Positions 20,301 through 28,160 of a stretch of 64,000 bases of DNA are shown here, one piece after another. The notes under the pieces are model-generated. The model ran no database searches, had not been told where the DNA came from, and saw nothing but the letters and a program-made list of their open reading frames with translations. The stretch is from Chitinophaga niabensis. Its GTDB lineage: Bacteria; Bacteroidota; Bacteroidia; Chitinophagales; Chitinophagaceae. How positions within the stretch are numbered: the first letter of the stretch is position 1; each line of letters opens with the position of its first letter. A program made the position numbers and the translations under genes. The stretch is taken from the NCBI RefSeq assembly GCF_039545795.1, contig NZ_CP154260.1:2423001-2487000 (forward strand), in the 5' to 3' direction.

Positions 20301-21251
20301 AGCCCGCTAATGGCATCTGCAATGGTAAATACCTATACTTTTGATGTACTGGCCGGCATGACCTCTATGACGGATGCAAATAATAAGCGGAGCTATTATG
20401 AATATGATAATTTTGGCAGGCTGGCGATTGTGAGGGATCACGACAGCCTGATCACAAAAACGATCTGCTACAACTATGCCGGAAACGTGGAGGATTGTAG
20501 TAAAGGACGGGCAGATTATGTAGCTGTAGAAGTTTTCAGGGCAACTACGGCGGCAGGCATTTGTACTAGCGGGCTGCCTATTCAAACCTACAGTGCTTAT
20601 TCCCCAAGATCGGAACTGATCAACACCGCCGGCACACCGGTATTACTTGACAGAAAGGAGTTTTATTGGGACAAGAATTTTACAGACCCTTTGCCAACGG
20701 GATTTTATAAGATCAATACCGGAGCCGGCCATACCTCGGGAGGAACTTACTGGTACATGGTTGATGGAAGATACCTCTACCGTAATGCCTGTGGATTTGT
20801 AGCACCGCAAATGCTAAAGTATGCAGACACTACTTTTTATGCTATGTGTACCGCCGACCTTCCCCTAGTTCCCGTATTCGGAACAATTGCCCAAGGTAAT
20901 ACGCTGTATTCAGATATGGGCTTTAGTCCAAAGATCAAAGATGGCTATTATGTTTATAACGGTAATTATTTCCGTGCAACAAATGGTATAGCCGGCCCCT
21001 TTTATTCATGTAGCAGTCTGGTACCGGTTCATACATCATTAATGTCGAAGAATATACTTAGTGGCAGTCTTCTTTGCCCACGGCCTAAAATAAATACGGT
21101 ATATCATAGCCAAACATTGGGTGTGGGAGCGAAGCTCTATGCTGACATTGCCTTAACAATACCTAGTGGTCAGGGATATTACAGCAACGGAACTGCCACG
21201 TTCAATGTGAATAGTTCCGGAACCATTACTTCCGTGACGCCATGTAATTAA
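17367..21251 (+). CDS. RHS/SpvB-like cell-surface protein with C-terminal DUF5977
   Basis: 1294 residues from the ATG at 17367. The open frame begins at 17316, but the signal peptide ('MMKRIFFLLVAVSLAYVPTVDGQ') starts at 17367. The body is Tyr/Asn/Gly-rich. 'GTVNVGVPLYELAYKNFKMP' and 'GEVGLGWALSAGGVITRVVK' near the N-terminus are typical of the SpvB/RHS-like halves found in Bacteroidota, and 'TDANNKRSYYEYDNFGRLAI' near 1010 is an RHS/YD repeat. The last 170 residues contain DUF5977-type units ('NTLYSDMGFSPKIKDGYYVY'). No RHS-core cleavage motif or toxin tip is visible. It is probably the partner of the RHS protein that follows 27 bases downstream. Function unknown. Confidence 0.75.
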   Translation: MMKRIFFLLVAVSLAYVPTVDGQNLTNQNPATSNGLSKDFRPPSPNAGGLGMFGQVPVGNYTGTVNVGVPLYELAYKNFKMPFALNYHGSGNRPDIFPGEVGLGWALSAGGVITRVVKGIPDFEAYLPATSEIVPIFDNPTYLANWSSTAKMNEYLDRGYFVTDDICNPDEYYFEFGGITGRFFMDHDSIYQLKSSDNQYYTIKGEIVNDKTFKMQTLAQRPDWYPPGFPYKDSLNKSKLVYKFTITDGFGVKYIFGGTNNSIEFSRPGFGMTPALPVHLMRYMASPMSWFLTAIEFPTGQKITLDYKQHTFVTKVGVNNVERSVWHRSTTPSPYYGGGFPLVRAEKSTMINACYLQTITTPKEVVSFSHSLATNQLRFPKDSTLNSITINDNRFDRYEDVGNAWSEELVPLRLDSISVRDLNGKLFRRIAFAYTENRSTRLKLLEARIMGGNYITPQLYAFEYDTLPLPPYLSNKTDHYGFYNGRNPYINTSDATYYINLDSALFTQSKDADPAYLQAEMLKKIIYPTRGYTTFEYEPHEYAAYVTTWPFAVQSNPSNANKITGGLRIKKISSYDGTGQLSMLKQYYYKKNYKANGTLSSGVLAYTPVYIENYSGPVVPPARKSSSTSYYNGTLTYHRWSSNPIFPMGFTRGNHVDYSEVTEVDANGGFTVFKYKNYDNGYNDHPPLNYVSDNTAIKQFWKEDEGTSMNLERGQLLSEELYDAAKVIKANKVYKYNDDPNRFSHHVRVINQTANSLTVTDIPSHRVVANLVYTYFPYLKEEVSTLYGTANDSIVAVLKHTYDTTYRLTKTTEIINSNGRSHKTVYRYPQDMLSSGAAVTYNKMVNRSMVNYVIERERQENLVPQETDIVEYSEGVNPPFIFPYQIQTKYMNNAAETRFRFNLYDSTDNVLMSTAGANNGLKTCYIWSYNKVHPVAVIENADYTTIESVLGGKPAIVAFSAKMPTDEEVRSFLAPLRSSPLMASAMVNTYTFDVLAGMTSMTDANNKRSYYEYDNFGRLAIVRDHDSLITKTICYNYAGNVEDCSKGRADYVAVEVFRATTAAGICTSGLPIQTYSAYSPRSELINTAGTPVLLDRKEFYWDKNFTDPLPTGFYKINTGAGHTSGGTYWYMVDGRYLYRNACGFVAPQMLKYADTTFYAMCTADLPLVPVFGTIAQGNTLYSDMGFSPKIKDGYYVYNGNYFRATNGIAGPFYSCSSLVPVHTSLMSKNILSGSLLCPRPKINTVYHSQTLGVGAKLYADIALTIPSGQGYYSNGTATFNVNSSGTITSVTPCN

Positions 21252-21278
21252 CCATATAACTGCAAATCCGAAAAAGAA

Positions 21279-24200
21279 ATGCAAATGATACCAGCTAAAA
21301 TAAAATATATCAGTACGTTTTGCTTCTGTAATATGTTATGGCTTATTGGGTTTACCCAGATAGTTCCGAATGGGCAAACCACTCCGGCTGCTACTACGCA
21401 AACGTTGCAACCCGTCCAACAGGCCTATAGCAGCGCTTTTGAAGTAAGTTCCATCCGCACATGGATCCCCTCCAAGCCTTACTTGTTTCCTGAGAATGTG
21501 TGGAGCCCCGACCGGACGGTACAAGAAGTAAAACAGGAGAATCATTATTTTGATGGTCTTGGCAGAACGCTTCAGGTTGTACGCAGAGGTACCAGCGCCA
21601 ATGGGAAGGATATGGTGGCCCCTTATTTATTTGACAATATGGGGCGGATGCAATATGAGTACATTTCCTATACTTCAGCAACAGATACAAATGGTTCATT
21701 TAAAAGCAGCCCGTTTATTGAGCAAAACGTTTTTATCAAAAACCTGTACAATCCTTCTCATCATGCAAGTGGAGAAAAATTCTTTTATGGTAAGATCAAC
21801 TATGAAACGGCACCTATCGGGCGGGTTGTGAAATCAATACCGCCAGGGAACAGCTGGGCTGGGAGTGATCGTGGAACAGCCAGAAGTTACGGCGTGAACG
21901 CAGCCAATGAGGTGAGGGTGTGGACCATCGCAGATACTGAAGGAGCTACCCCCGCATCAACAGCTTTTTACCTTCCGGGGCAATTACACCGGAACATTTA
22001 CACAGATGAGGAGGGTAAGATAATTGTTGAGTACAAAAACAAACAGGATAAAATAGTACTTCGAAAAGTGCAATTGACCTCTGCGGTTGTGACAGCACAT
22101 GCCGGCTGGTTATGCACATACAGTGTATTTGATGGATTCGGCAATCTCCGCTGTGTGATATCTCCAAGGGCAGTAGAACTGCTGGAACCTGCGGGATGGA
22201 GTTTTGCCGCCGGTCCGGCGCTGTTAAAAGATCTTTGTTTTTGGTACTGGTATGATGCCCGGAGTAGGGTAAGTGTAAAAAAGGAACCAGGTAGTGGCCC
22301 TATGAAAATGGTCTATGATAATCTTGACCGTCTGGTGATGTCTCAGGATAGTAGCTTGCAGGTGCAGGGTAAGTGGCTGGTGAACCAGTTTGATGCGTGG
22401 AACAGGCCAACAGCTATATATCTGTGGACTAACAATCAATCGCGTGCTGTTCACGCAGCGGTTGCTGCAGGCAGTGCAAGCTATCCAACTTTAACCGGCA
22501 CGTATGAATTATTAAATCAGAATTATTATGACAACTATTCATGGGTAGCAGCAAGTGGCAGTGGGCTTGCTTCCACTTTCACCAATGCAGAAACATCCAG
22601 TGGTTTTTATGCTGCATCCAACGATGTAGCTCCTTATGCGCGGGCCTTAACACCGGATTACAATGTAAAAGGAGTACTCACCGGTTCAAAGATCAAAGTT
22701 TTAGGCACAAGTACTTATCTATATGCTGTTTATTTCTATGATAGCCATGGCAGGCCCATCCAGGTACAACGCAGGAATATAACAGGAGGCACTGACCTGG
22801 CAACAACCCAATACAGCTTTGATGGAAAAGTACTGGTAAGGAAAGAAAACCGCAACGCAACAGGAATGACGCCGGCAAACATCATCCTTCTGACAACCAG
22901 TTATTACGATGCCGGTGGCCGCCTCACAGAGGTCAGGAAAAAGGTGAATACGGATCCAGAGGTCATTATCTTCCACAATACCTATAATGAACAGGCAGAA
23001 CTCATGCAAAAGAAACTTGGGCAAAAGAAAACAGGCACCACCTACAGCAATGATCCCGTAGAAACGTTGCACTTCGCATATAATATCCGGGGTTGGTTAA
23101 CGGCTATTAATAAAGATTATATAACTAATGCAAATGCTGGCCGTTATTTTGGGATGGAATTAAGTTATGACTATGGGCATAGTGCTCCTTCAGGCGGTTA
23201 TTTTACAGGCAATATTGCAGGTATAAAATGGCGCGGTGCCAGCGATGGAGAGCTGCGTTCTTATGGCTTCGGATATGATGCCAACAAACGCCTGATGAAA
23301 TCGGATTTTACACAATACAATGGTGCCTGGAACACTTCTGCCGGAATAGATTACAGTTCAAAAGTCGGAGATGGCATTAATGCTGCCACAGCGTACGATG
23401 CTAACGGAAACATTCAATTAATGGAACATAAGGGATGGAAGCCTGGCGGCAGCGTAACAATTGACAGCCTACAATATAACTATCAGGCAAACAGCAATCT
23501 GCTTAACAATGTTATAGATCGCCGTAACGACACAGCCACGCGGCTGGGGGATTTTAGAAGCTCCAAACAATATATGACCGCTTTAAGCAACGTGAAAACA
23601 ACAGCCGCAGTAGACTATGCGTATGACGTAAATGGTAATCTTATTAAAGACCGTAACAAAGATATCGGTGATGCCGCCAATAATGGCATTGTTTATAATT
23701 TCCTGAACCTGCCCCAGACAGTTACATTCAGAGGCGCCGGAGGTGTAGTAAGAGGAACAGTGAACTTTATTTATGACGCAGAAGGGAAGAAACTAAAAAA
23801 ACAGATTCAGGAAACAGGTTTTCCCGCGATCAATACACTTTACATGGATGGGCTGGTATATTATAATGATACCCTTCAGCTGATTGAACATGAGGAAGGA
23901 AGGATACGATATATCCCTGCAGTAGCCGGTAATCCTGCGGCATTCCAGTATGATTATTTCGTGAAGGACCACCTGGGCAATACGAGAGCCGTATTGTCTG
24001 AAGCAATTTCTAATGATCTGTACCCGCAACTAACCTTGGAGGGTACAGCAGGCACTACGGAAGTACTACAGCAGAACAATTACTGGGAAAATAAAGATGG
24101 GCTGTCCATCAATATTACCGGCAGCCGTATTGCACGGCCCGCAGCTTTTGGTACTGCTGCCGGTAACGGAAGTTACGTTATCCTGGCACGTAAATCCACT

Positions 24201-25742
24201 GGTACCATTGGGGCAACCAAACTTCTGAAAGTAATGGCAGGAGACCGGATCCATACCTCTGTTGAATACTATTATACAGTGGCAAATGCCAACAATACAC
24301 CGGCTAATGGCATTGCAAGCTTGGTAAGCAGCCTGCTCTCCTCATTGCCCGTTTTAAGTAATGTGCCCGGCATCATAAAGGCTGGCGCAACTATGGTCAC
24401 TAACAGTCTGCAGTCCAATACATCCCTTGTGAGCCTTTTAAATACCGCAGCTTCTTCCAGTGGAGCAAATCAGGCTCCCAAGGCATATCTGAATATATTA
24501 TTCTTTGATGAAAGGTTTGCATTTGACCAGGCCAGCAGTATGGTGATCCCCGTGGCCTATATTCCGAATCAAAAGGGGACGATAGATAAACGGCTGGCAA
24601 ATGCAGTGCTGGCAAAAAAAAGTGGCTACGTATATGTTTACTTCAGCAATGAAAGTGATGAAATGGTTTATTTCGACAACTTCATGTTAACGCATGAAAG
24701 AGGGCGGTTGCTGGAAGAATCTCACTATTATCCATTTGGGTTGTTAATGGCTGGTATTAGTAGCAAATCATTTGGCATAAAAGGAAATAAATTCTTATAC
24801 AATGGTAAGGAACTTCAAAATGGTGAAATGGCAAACGGCGAAGGCCTGGAATGGTACGACTTTGGCGCTAGGATGTACGAGCCTCAGCTTGGACGCTGGC
24901 ATGTTAAAGATCCTTTGGGTGAAAAATACTCTGAATGGTCTCCTTACCATGCTGTTGCTAATAACCCCATGATCGTTACCGACCCTGAAGGGAAAAAATG
25001 GGTGATTACGATTACTATATATGAGAATGGAAGTATACATTTTGAAATTTATTTCTATGGTGTTATCAAGAATTCCAGCGGTAAACCATATGATGCTGCA
25101 GCATTTGAACGGGTAATAAAAGAACAGATCGAACGGGTCTTCAATACCAACATACCAGTCAATAATACAGGAACAACAGTTTCTTCAAACATTCACGTGA
25201 ATCTTCGAACAGTAAAATCAGAAAATGAAATAGGAGATAATGATCATATCATTGAAATCGTCAACCCTAACCAACAGGGGATCTTCACAGGCCAAAACGC
25301 GGATGCATTTGCAAGGTCTCCGATGGGTGGCCTGCGTGTTTATGTTAATTATGAACACCTGAATGAGATCATAAGTGGAAGGGACCGCAATACAATCGCT
25401 CATGAACTTGGGCATACAGCAGGACTTATTCACCCTGATGACAGAACTATGAGTAACTATATGGCACGGAAATGGAATGCTGAAAAGCAGCGATTAAATA
25501 CTTTCAATCAGGACCTTAAGTATAATTTTATGTGGAGTTATGGCGAACTTAAAAAAAATAATGTCCCTATGAATGCGGCTGTAGGCATGACAACAGTTCA
25601 GCTTGGCCTGATGTATTCTAACTATAAAGAGGGGAAATTAAACCAGCAAACTAATTTTAGATTTAATTGGGGAGGAATTCCGGGTATTCCTGTGCAAGGA
25701 CCGAGGGTCAGATATCCTGGGTTAAAGTATCCCCAAAACTAA
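21279..25742 (+). CDS. DUF6443/RHS repeat protein with metzincin-like C-terminal tip
   Basis: 1487 residues; an in-frame ATG two codons later is an alternative start. A signal-like hydrophobic stretch (about 8-25) is followed by a DUF6443-type region (about 50-190, 'SPDRTVQEVKQENHYFDGLG'), many YD/RHS repeats, and the RHS core near 1193 ('WYDFGARMYEPQLGRWHVKD', then 'DPEG' near 1230). Residues about 1236-1487 differ in character and carry 'HELGHTAGLIH' (His 1375, Glu 1376, His 1379, His 1385), an exact HExxHxxGxxH zinc-protease motif, with 'MSNYM' (1391-1395) as a possible Met-turn. RHS proteins typically carry a variable effector at this position, so a protease effector is inferred. No convincing immunity gene follows. 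Confidence 0.85.
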   Translation: MQMIPAKIKYISTFCFCNMLWLIGFTQIVPNGQTTPAATTQTLQPVQQAYSSAFEVSSIRTWIPSKPYLFPENVWSPDRTVQEVKQENHYFDGLGRTLQVVRRGTSANGKDMVAPYLFDNMGRMQYEYISYTSATDTNGSFKSSPFIEQNVFIKNLYNPSHHASGEKFFYGKINYETAPIGRVVKSIPPGNSWAGSDRGTARSYGVNAANEVRVWTIADTEGATPASTAFYLPGQLHRNIYTDEEGKIIVEYKNKQDKIVLRKVQLTSAVVTAHAGWLCTYSVFDGFGNLRCVISPRAVELLEPAGWSFAAGPALLKDLCFWYWYDARSRVSVKKEPGSGPMKMVYDNLDRLVMSQDSSLQVQGKWLVNQFDAWNRPTAIYLWTNNQSRAVHAAVAAGSASYPTLTGTYELLNQNYYDNYSWVAASGSGLASTFTNAETSSGFYAASNDVAPYARALTPDYNVKGVLTGSKIKVLGTSTYLYAVYFYDSHGRPIQVQRRNITGGTDLATTQYSFDGKVLVRKENRNATGMTPANIILLTTSYYDAGGRLTEVRKKVNTDPEVIIFHNTYNEQAELMQKKLGQKKTGTTYSNDPVETLHFAYNIRGWLTAINKDYITNANAGRYFGMELSYDYGHSAPSGGYFTGNIAGIKWRGASDGELRSYGFGYDANKRLMKSDFTQYNGAWNTSAGIDYSSKVGDGINAATAYDANGNIQLMEHKGWKPGGSVTIDSLQYNYQANSNLLNNVIDRRNDTATRLGDFRSSKQYMTALSNVKTTAAVDYAYDVNGNLIKDRNKDIGDAANNGIVYNFLNLPQTVTFRGAGGVVRGTVNFIYDAEGKKLKKQIQETGFPAINTLYMDGLVYYNDTLQLIEHEEGRIRYIPAVAGNPAAFQYDYFVKDHLGNTRAVLSEAISNDLYPQLTLEGTAGTTEVLQQNNYWENKDGLSINITGSRIARPAAFGTAAGNGSYVILARKSTGTIGATKLLKVMAGDRIHTSVEYYYTVANANNTPANGIASLVSSLLSSLPVLSNVPGIIKAGATMVTNSLQSNTSLVSLLNTAASSSGANQAPKAYLNILFFDERFAFDQASSMVIPVAYIPNQKGTIDKRLANAVLAKKSGYVYVYFSNESDEMVYFDNFMLTHERGRLLEESHYYPFGLLMAGISSKSFGIKGNKFLYNGKELQNGEMANGEGLEWYDFGARMYEPQLGRWHVKDPLGEKYSEWSPYHAVANNPMIVTDPEGKKWVITITIYENGSIHFEIYFYGVIKNSSGKPYDAAAFERVIKEQIERVFNTNIPVNNTGTTVSSNIHVNLRTVKSENEIGDNDHIIEIVNPNQQGIFTGQNADAFARSPMGGLRVYVNYEHLNEIISGRDRNTIAHELGHTAGLIHPDDRTMSNYMARKWNAEKQRLNTFNQDLKYNFMWSYGELKKNNVPMNAAVGMTTVQLGLMYSNYKEGKLNQQTNFRFNWGGIPGIPVQGPRVRYPGLKYPQN

Positions 25743-25826
25743 TAAACCTTCAATTTTCTTAATCTATATCAACATTTTTGGCTGCCCTATTCCGTACGTT
25801 GCCATTTCACCAAAAACAAATACGTT

Positions 25827-26642
25827 ATGGCAACACAATCAGGAATTATCAAGTATGAAGGCAAGCTGGACGAGACCCTCGGTTACAACCGAAAGGGAAA
25901 ACGCTGCGTTCGCCGCATGCCTAAACATGTACGGAGAAGTATCGCCACGGTACTTTCCGGCAATGACTTTGGCACCGCCAGCAGAGCGGGCAAACTGATC
26001 CGCAGGGCCTTAATACCAACCCTGGATATCCGGCTGGATCACACACTGACCAACCGGCTCAACAAAGAGATGCTGAAGGTACTTTATACAGGCAGCCAGG
26101 AACGTGGCAGCAGAAGTATCCAAAACAAAGCGCTCGAACTGTTGAAGGGATTCCAGTTCAACAAAACCACAGGATTAGATAGGTTGCTCCCGTTTCCCAC
26201 ACCCAAAGTAGTACAGGATGGCGATCAATTACGGATCGCTATACCAGCCATGGAAGCCAAAGCCATCCGCCATGCCGGGAATACAACACATATTGAGATC
26301 AAAGCGATTGCAGCGGGTGTGAACTTTAATGGTGTTGAACAGGAACAGGCAGTATCAGACAAAGTATTGTTCAACATTCACCAACCGGCAGCGGCTACAG
26401 AATTAGTACTCCCTTTCAAAGCAGGAAAAGCAGAAACGATCGTGGTCTTACAGGTAAGGGCCTTCAGTGAAGACAATGGTATCCTGTATGCATCGGGTAA
26501 CAGGAAATATTGTGCAGCAGACATCATTGATGTTATTCCATCTTTCACTGAAGAGGAAGCAGGAACACCGGCATATGCAACAGAACCATCCCTTTCCCTG
26601 CTGCACGCTGATAAAACCTACGCTGCGCCTCAGAGGGAATGA
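25827..26642 (+). CDS. conserved hypothetical protein
   Basis: 271 residues, no signal peptide. The N-terminus ('MATQSGIIKYEGKLDETLGY') and the Arg/Lys-rich segment at about 20-65 ('FGTASRAGKLIRRALIPTL') recall a family of Bacteroidota proteins of similar length that I know only as hypothetical. The second half is beta-rich, with hydrophobic alternation and a charged tail. It starts 84 bases after the RHS stop on the same strand. An immunity role for the RHS tip is possible by position, but the resemblance to a broadly distributed family argues against it. Function unknown. Confidence 0.7.
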   Translation: MATQSGIIKYEGKLDETLGYNRKGKRCVRRMPKHVRRSIATVLSGNDFGTASRAGKLIRRALIPTLDIRLDHTLTNRLNKEMLKVLYTGSQERGSRSIQNKALELLKGFQFNKTTGLDRLLPFPTPKVVQDGDQLRIAIPAMEAKAIRHAGNTTHIEIKAIAAGVNFNGVEQEQAVSDKVLFNIHQPAAATELVLPFKAGKAETIVVLQVRAFSEDNGILYASGNRKYCAADIIDVIPSFTEEEAGTPAYATEPSLSLLHADKTYAAPQRE

Positions 26643-27044
26643 ATACAAATGAGGCGGGTGACAAAAATTAACGTGAAGTGTTCCTTCCGCCGGAAAATCA
26701 ATGTGCATAACGGAAAAACAGCACATTATTTGCAGTAAATTTGTAGAATGGAAACACAATATCCGAACAACCTTCTCTTTCCATTAGCTAAAAAGCAGCT
26801 TTTAGCACCCAACACCCCAAACTTAAGCCCTAAACATTAACCCCACATCATCTCCACCACAAGTACACATCATCTCCACATCAAGTCCACCTATCTCCCG
26901 GTATTCTCTCGTCAATCCCTTATCTGTCCTGTATTGTTCCCTCATACTACACCCCAGATACACGGCCAGTAACCTTCTTGCTCTCCCATTGACTGGTAAA
27001 TCATGCTCCCGTAAGGGACATTCGTATACGAAACCTTTAATAAA
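26643..27044. other. gene-poor intergenic stretch
   Basis: Between the stops of two convergent genes. Two and a half copies of a 22-base direct repeat begin at 26844, 26866 and 26888 ('CACATCATCTCCAC' core). A TAAATTTG box at 26736-26743 is followed 4 bases later by an ATG opening a 30-codon frame (26748-26840) with no recognisable features. A 78-codon minus-strand frame (26823-27059) runs into the terminator stem and is probably not a gene. I see nothing else. Confidence 0.5.
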
Positions 27045-27073
27045 AAACTGCCGGTACATTGTACCGGCAGTTT
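27045..27073 (-). terminator. rho-independent terminator of the 27095-28093 lipoprotein gene
   Basis: A perfect 13-base stem, AAACTGCCGGTAC at 27045-27057 with GTACCGGCAGTTT at 27061-27073, around the loop ATT. Read on the minus strand the stem is followed by a T-rich run (TTTTTTATTA). It lies 21 bases after the minus-strand stop. Confidence 0.85.
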
Positions 27074-27094
27074 GAATGATCGTATGTTGAAAGG

Positions 27095-28093
27095 TTAGAA
27101 GTTTATGATCTCGTTACCGGACCAGTCTGTTTCCGTGATCCGCGGTGCAACAGAAGTACCGCCGGTAGTCGGGATGGTCACATGAAGCGTTGTGAGCACA
27201 TTCCGTTTATAGTAGATAGTTTTATCACCTAAATGAACGGTACCTCCGCCTGGTTTTTCCCATGTTACCCTGGTTAAAATAGGCATGGTACTGTCTCTTG
27301 ACTTTAATTCATCCGATGCAAGCACATAGGACCGGCTGCCGATATCGCCAGGTGTTACACTAAATGGCAGGGCGAGGGGCCAGGAAAGAGATGATGCGTC
27401 CCAGCCAAATTCAGCTTTCAGTTTTCCCCCTGTAAAATTAGTGGCACTAAGCTTTACGCCAAATGAACGTCTTTTCACATTGATCGAGATAGGAGCAGGG
27501 TTGGCAGATCCTGCATAGCTGGTATCTCCCTGGTAATAATCTACCTGAGGATAGTATACGGTCTGCAGATAGTTTGATGAATCAAGCGGATTCGCTAACT
27601 GTAGATGATACACGGAATCCCTGGCAAAAACATAATCTGTTATTGAATCCATCCGGTTCTTCAATGAGAAATTAATCGGATAATCAAAATAGAACAAACC
27701 GTTCTGAACTGTGTAAAATAAGCCAGAGCCTGTTCCTTTTTTATAGACGCTGATGCTTATTTTATATTGTCCGGATGTAGGTGCATTAATGTACATGGAA
27801 TCAACATGACTAAACAGGCCGGTAGAAGCCGGACGCCAGTCGCCCACCCTTGTTACGGAAATAGAATATAGCGTGGTATTTCCAAAATTCCTCGCGCCGG
27901 ATAAAACATCCTCATTTGCTCTTCTTCCCAGGGGACTTTCGCTGGTTAAGATATCTCCTGTAAGCTTCAGTTGTACCCTTACGGTTCCGGAATTGTTAAC
28001 GGGAGGCTCTGCCGGAGGCGTTTGTTTGTTCTTCTGGCAGGAAATAGCCATGATAGCGCAGCTACAGGCTAAAAACAATGTCATTGATTTCAT
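27095..28093 (-). CDS. lipoprotein of unknown function
   Basis: 332 residues. Lipoprotein signal 'MKSMTLFLACSCAIMAISC' with the lipid-bearing Cys at 19, then a Pro/Asn-rich spacer ('QKNKQTPPAEPP') and a beta-rich body. 'GTVRVQLKLTGDI' near 36 and the Ser/Thr-rich strands recall surface lipoproteins of Bacteroidota such as fimbrillin-like proteins, but I cannot place it in a named family. It lies 67 bases after the T9SS-type protein on the same strand, with a candidate promoter of its own in that gap and a strong terminator behind it. Confidence 0.7.
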   Translation of the reverse strand: MKSMTLFLACSCAIMAISCQKNKQTPPAEPPVNNSGTVRVQLKLTGDILTSESPLGRRANEDVLSGARNFGNTTLYSISVTRVGDWRPASTGLFSHVDSMYINAPTSGQYKISISVYKKGTGSGLFYTVQNGLFYFDYPINFSLKNRMDSITDYVFARDSVYHLQLANPLDSSNYLQTVYYPQVDYYQGDTSYAGSANPAPISINVKRRSFGVKLSATNFTGGKLKAEFGWDASSLSWPLALPFSVTPGDIGSRSYVLASDELKSRDSTMPILTRVTWEKPGGGTVHLGDKTIYYKRNVLTTLHVTIPTTGGTSVAPRITETDWSGNEIINF

Positions 28094-28127
28094 AAGTATA
28101 TTGGGTTTATAGCATGGGTAATACCTG

Positions 28128-28157
28128 TAAATATAGTATTATTTTTGATAATATCAA
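28128..28157 (-). promoter_or_regulatory. candidate promoter of the lipoprotein gene, overlapping a 17-base palindrome
   Basis: Read on the minus strand: TTG (28157-28155), a 19-base gap, then TATATTTA (28135-28128), one base off TAnnTTTG, 34 bases before the ATG at 28093. The TTG lies inside the perfect palindrome TTTTGATA-A-TATCAAAA (28143-28159), placed where a repressor could occlude the promoter. Confidence 0.45.
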
Positions 28158-28160
28158 AAG

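Noticed and set aside
25827..26642. Calling the 271-residue gene an RHS immunity gene
   Set aside because: Position alone supports it; the N-terminus resembles a common family of unknown role.
26748..26840. 30-codon frame after a TAAATTTG box
   Set aside because: Too short and without sequence features; listed only as part of the intergenic description.
26823..27059. 78-codon minus-strand frame
   Set aside because: It overlaps the lipoprotein gene terminator and has no family resemblance.
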